From NCBI GenBank assembly GCA_037445875.1, contig JBBIJR010000122.1, positions 1 to 6,704 on the forward strand: a stretch of DNA of 6,704 bases, given 5' to 3'. The notes below the pieces were generated by a model. The model did not search any database. It saw only the letters and a list, made by a program, of their open reading frames with translations, and was not told the origin of the DNA. The stretch comes from JBBIJR01 sp037445875. GTDB lineage: Bacteria; CLD3; SB21. Below are positions 5,904 to 6,704 of this stretch, one piece after another. Within the stretch, counting starts at the first letter, position 1, and every line of letters begins with the position of its first letter. The position numbers and the translations under genes are program-made.

Positions 5904-6530
5904 TCAAACGTTTCTCATGATTTCCGTAACGCCCATGCGCACCATCATCACTCCGATGGCCGCCAGGAGCAGCGTCACCACTTTCGCCAGACCTTTCGAC
6001 CCGCTCTGGCCGATCACGCGCAGAATGTGGTGCGAATACCGCAAGGCAGTATAGAGAATTACGAGATTAATTACAACCGCCGCAGCGGTGGGAAGCGTAC
6101 CGTACGAATCGTTGCAGATCAGAATGGTGGTCAGCAGCGCCGGCCCGACGATCAGAGGAATGCCGATGGGCACTATCCCGATGGTCGGATGATGCCGGGC
6201 GGCGATCTCGCTGGTCTCGTACCGGACCTCGCTGCTCTTCCGGTCGGGCGCGGAACTGATCAGGTCGTTGATCGCGATAGCAAACAGAATGATCCCGCCG
6301 GCGATCTTGAAGTCGCTCATGGTGATACCGAGGAAAGCGAACACCGCATGACCGACCGCCAGGAAAAGAAAGCTGACCAGGAACGCCGTGATCACCGACT
6401 GCCTGAGAACGCGCGACTTGACCGTATCGCCGATGCCCTCCGTCAGGCTGAGATAGACGGGAATCATCCCAACGATGTCCATGGCCACGAAGATCGGAAT
6501 CGCCGCGAACAGAACGTCCCGGGCTGCCAT
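5904..6530 (-). CDS. MarC-family integral membrane protein
   Basis: This 208-residue inner-membrane protein has about six hydrophobic segments (near residues 5-27, 44-68, 73-92, 116-139, 144-164 and 181-203), the usual size and topology of the MarC (UPF0056) family. Characteristic stretches are DFKIAGGIILFAIAIND (73-89), GIVPIGIPLIVGPALLTTIL (118-137) and the C-terminal KVVTLLLAAIGVMMVRMG (183-200). The loop between the third and fourth helices is polar and charged, as in relatives. The biochemical role of this family is not established: the early link to multiple antibiotic resistance has not held up, and amino-acid export has been proposed for some members. The ATG at 6530 shares its A with the TGA of the glutamate racemase gene (TGATG), with GGGG about five bases upstream. 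The two are therefore probably translationally coupled. Confidence 0.88.
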   Translation of the reverse strand: MAARDVLFAAIPIFVAMDIVGMIPVYLSLTEGIGDTVKSRVLRQSVITAFLVSFLFLAVGHAVFAFLGITMSDFKIAGGIILFAIAINDLISSAPDRKSSEVRYETSEIAARHHPTIGIVPIGIPLIVGPALLTTILICNDSYGTLPTAAAVVINLVILYTALRYSHHILRVIGQSGSKGLAKVVTLLLAAIGVMMVRMGVTEIMRNV

Positions 6531-6704
6531 CAGAACCCCAGCACTTCGACGTTGACGACGTCCAGGTGGTCGATCGGCGCTCCGAGGAACATCTCCCCCA
6601 CGCGTTCGAAATTCTTCGGGCGGTCCGTCACGAAGAACTTGTGGCCGGGCTTCTCTTCATTGGTGTTGAGCAGATTGTGCTCGACGAGGATGCTGCGGGC
6701 CAGC
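6530..6704 (-). CDS. murI: Glutamate racemase, C-terminal fragment (cut by window edge)
   Basis: Only the last 57 codons and the stop are in the window; the gene continues beyond 6704. Reading the minus strand in the frame that ends with TGA at 6532-6530 gives SILVEHNLLN, then PGHKFFVTDRPKNFERVGEMF, LGAPIDHLDVV and the ending VEVLGF. The pattern of an H-x-FFVTD segment, a 'F..VG..FLG' helix and a short V-rich tail is typical of the C-terminus of glutamate racemase, which makes D-glutamate for peptidoglycan in the cytoplasm. The catalytic cysteines lie outside the window, so this rests on the tail alone. It overlaps the MarC-family start by one base, placing it at the head of the visible operon. 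Confidence 0.75.
   Translation of the reverse strand, partial: LARSILVEHNLLNTNEEKPGHKFFVTDRPKNFERVGEMFLGAPIDHLDVVNVEVLGF

Noticed and set aside
1..6704. tRNA, rRNA, CRISPR arrays or tandem repeats
   Set aside because: No repeated spacer structure, cloverleaf-like sequence or ribosomal RNA signature was seen, and genes fill almost the whole window.

Overview
All genes in this window lie on the minus strand, so they are transcribed from high to low coordinates. The DNA is GC-rich, about 60% over most of its length. A TonB-dependent outer-membrane receptor shows that the host is a diderm bacterium. Some starts have weak or absent Shine-Dalgarno sequences and one candidate promoter loosely resembles the Bacteroidota type, so the FCB group (Bacteroidota and relatives) is a reasonable but unproven guess.

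In transcription order the window holds: the C-terminal end of a glutamate racemase (murI, 6704-6530, cut by the window edge); a MarC-family integral membrane protein (6530-5904); a HEAT-repeat-like helical protein (5900-5109); a POT/PTR2-family proton-coupled peptide transporter with a GTG start (5054-3780); and a TonB-dependent receptor (3756-1741). These five are spaced by -1, 3, 54 and 23 bases and probably form one transcription unit concerned with the envelope and uptake. The pairing of an outer-membrane receptor with an inner-membrane peptide transporter suggests a peptide or amino-acid uptake route. Murein recycling is possible because of murI, but that is inference.

A 213-base gap (1740-1528) follows. 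Its receptor-proximal half is GC-rich with inverted repeats. Its downstream half is AT-rich and carries a perfect TTGACA box inside an inverted repeat, so it probably holds the promoter of the second unit.

The second unit is a molybdenum hydroxylase of the xanthine dehydrogenase / 4-hydroxybenzoyl-CoA reductase type whose two subunit genes are split by a nucleotidyltransferase-HEPN pair. The order is: [2Fe-2S] small subunit (1527-1051); MNT-type minimal nucleotidyltransferase (1048-761); HEPN-domain protein (764-318); start of the molybdopterin-binding large subunit (305-1, cut by the window edge). The junctions are very tight: a 2-base gap, an ATGA overlap and a 12-base gap. All four genes therefore look translated from one mRNA. 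Catalytic motifs are intact in both cassette proteins (GSX9DXD plus a third Asp; RX4HXY). This points to a working toxin-antitoxin or defence pair of the MntA-HepT kind lodged inside a metabolic operon. It is the most noteworthy feature of the window. No FAD-binding subunit is seen between or before the hydroxylase genes.
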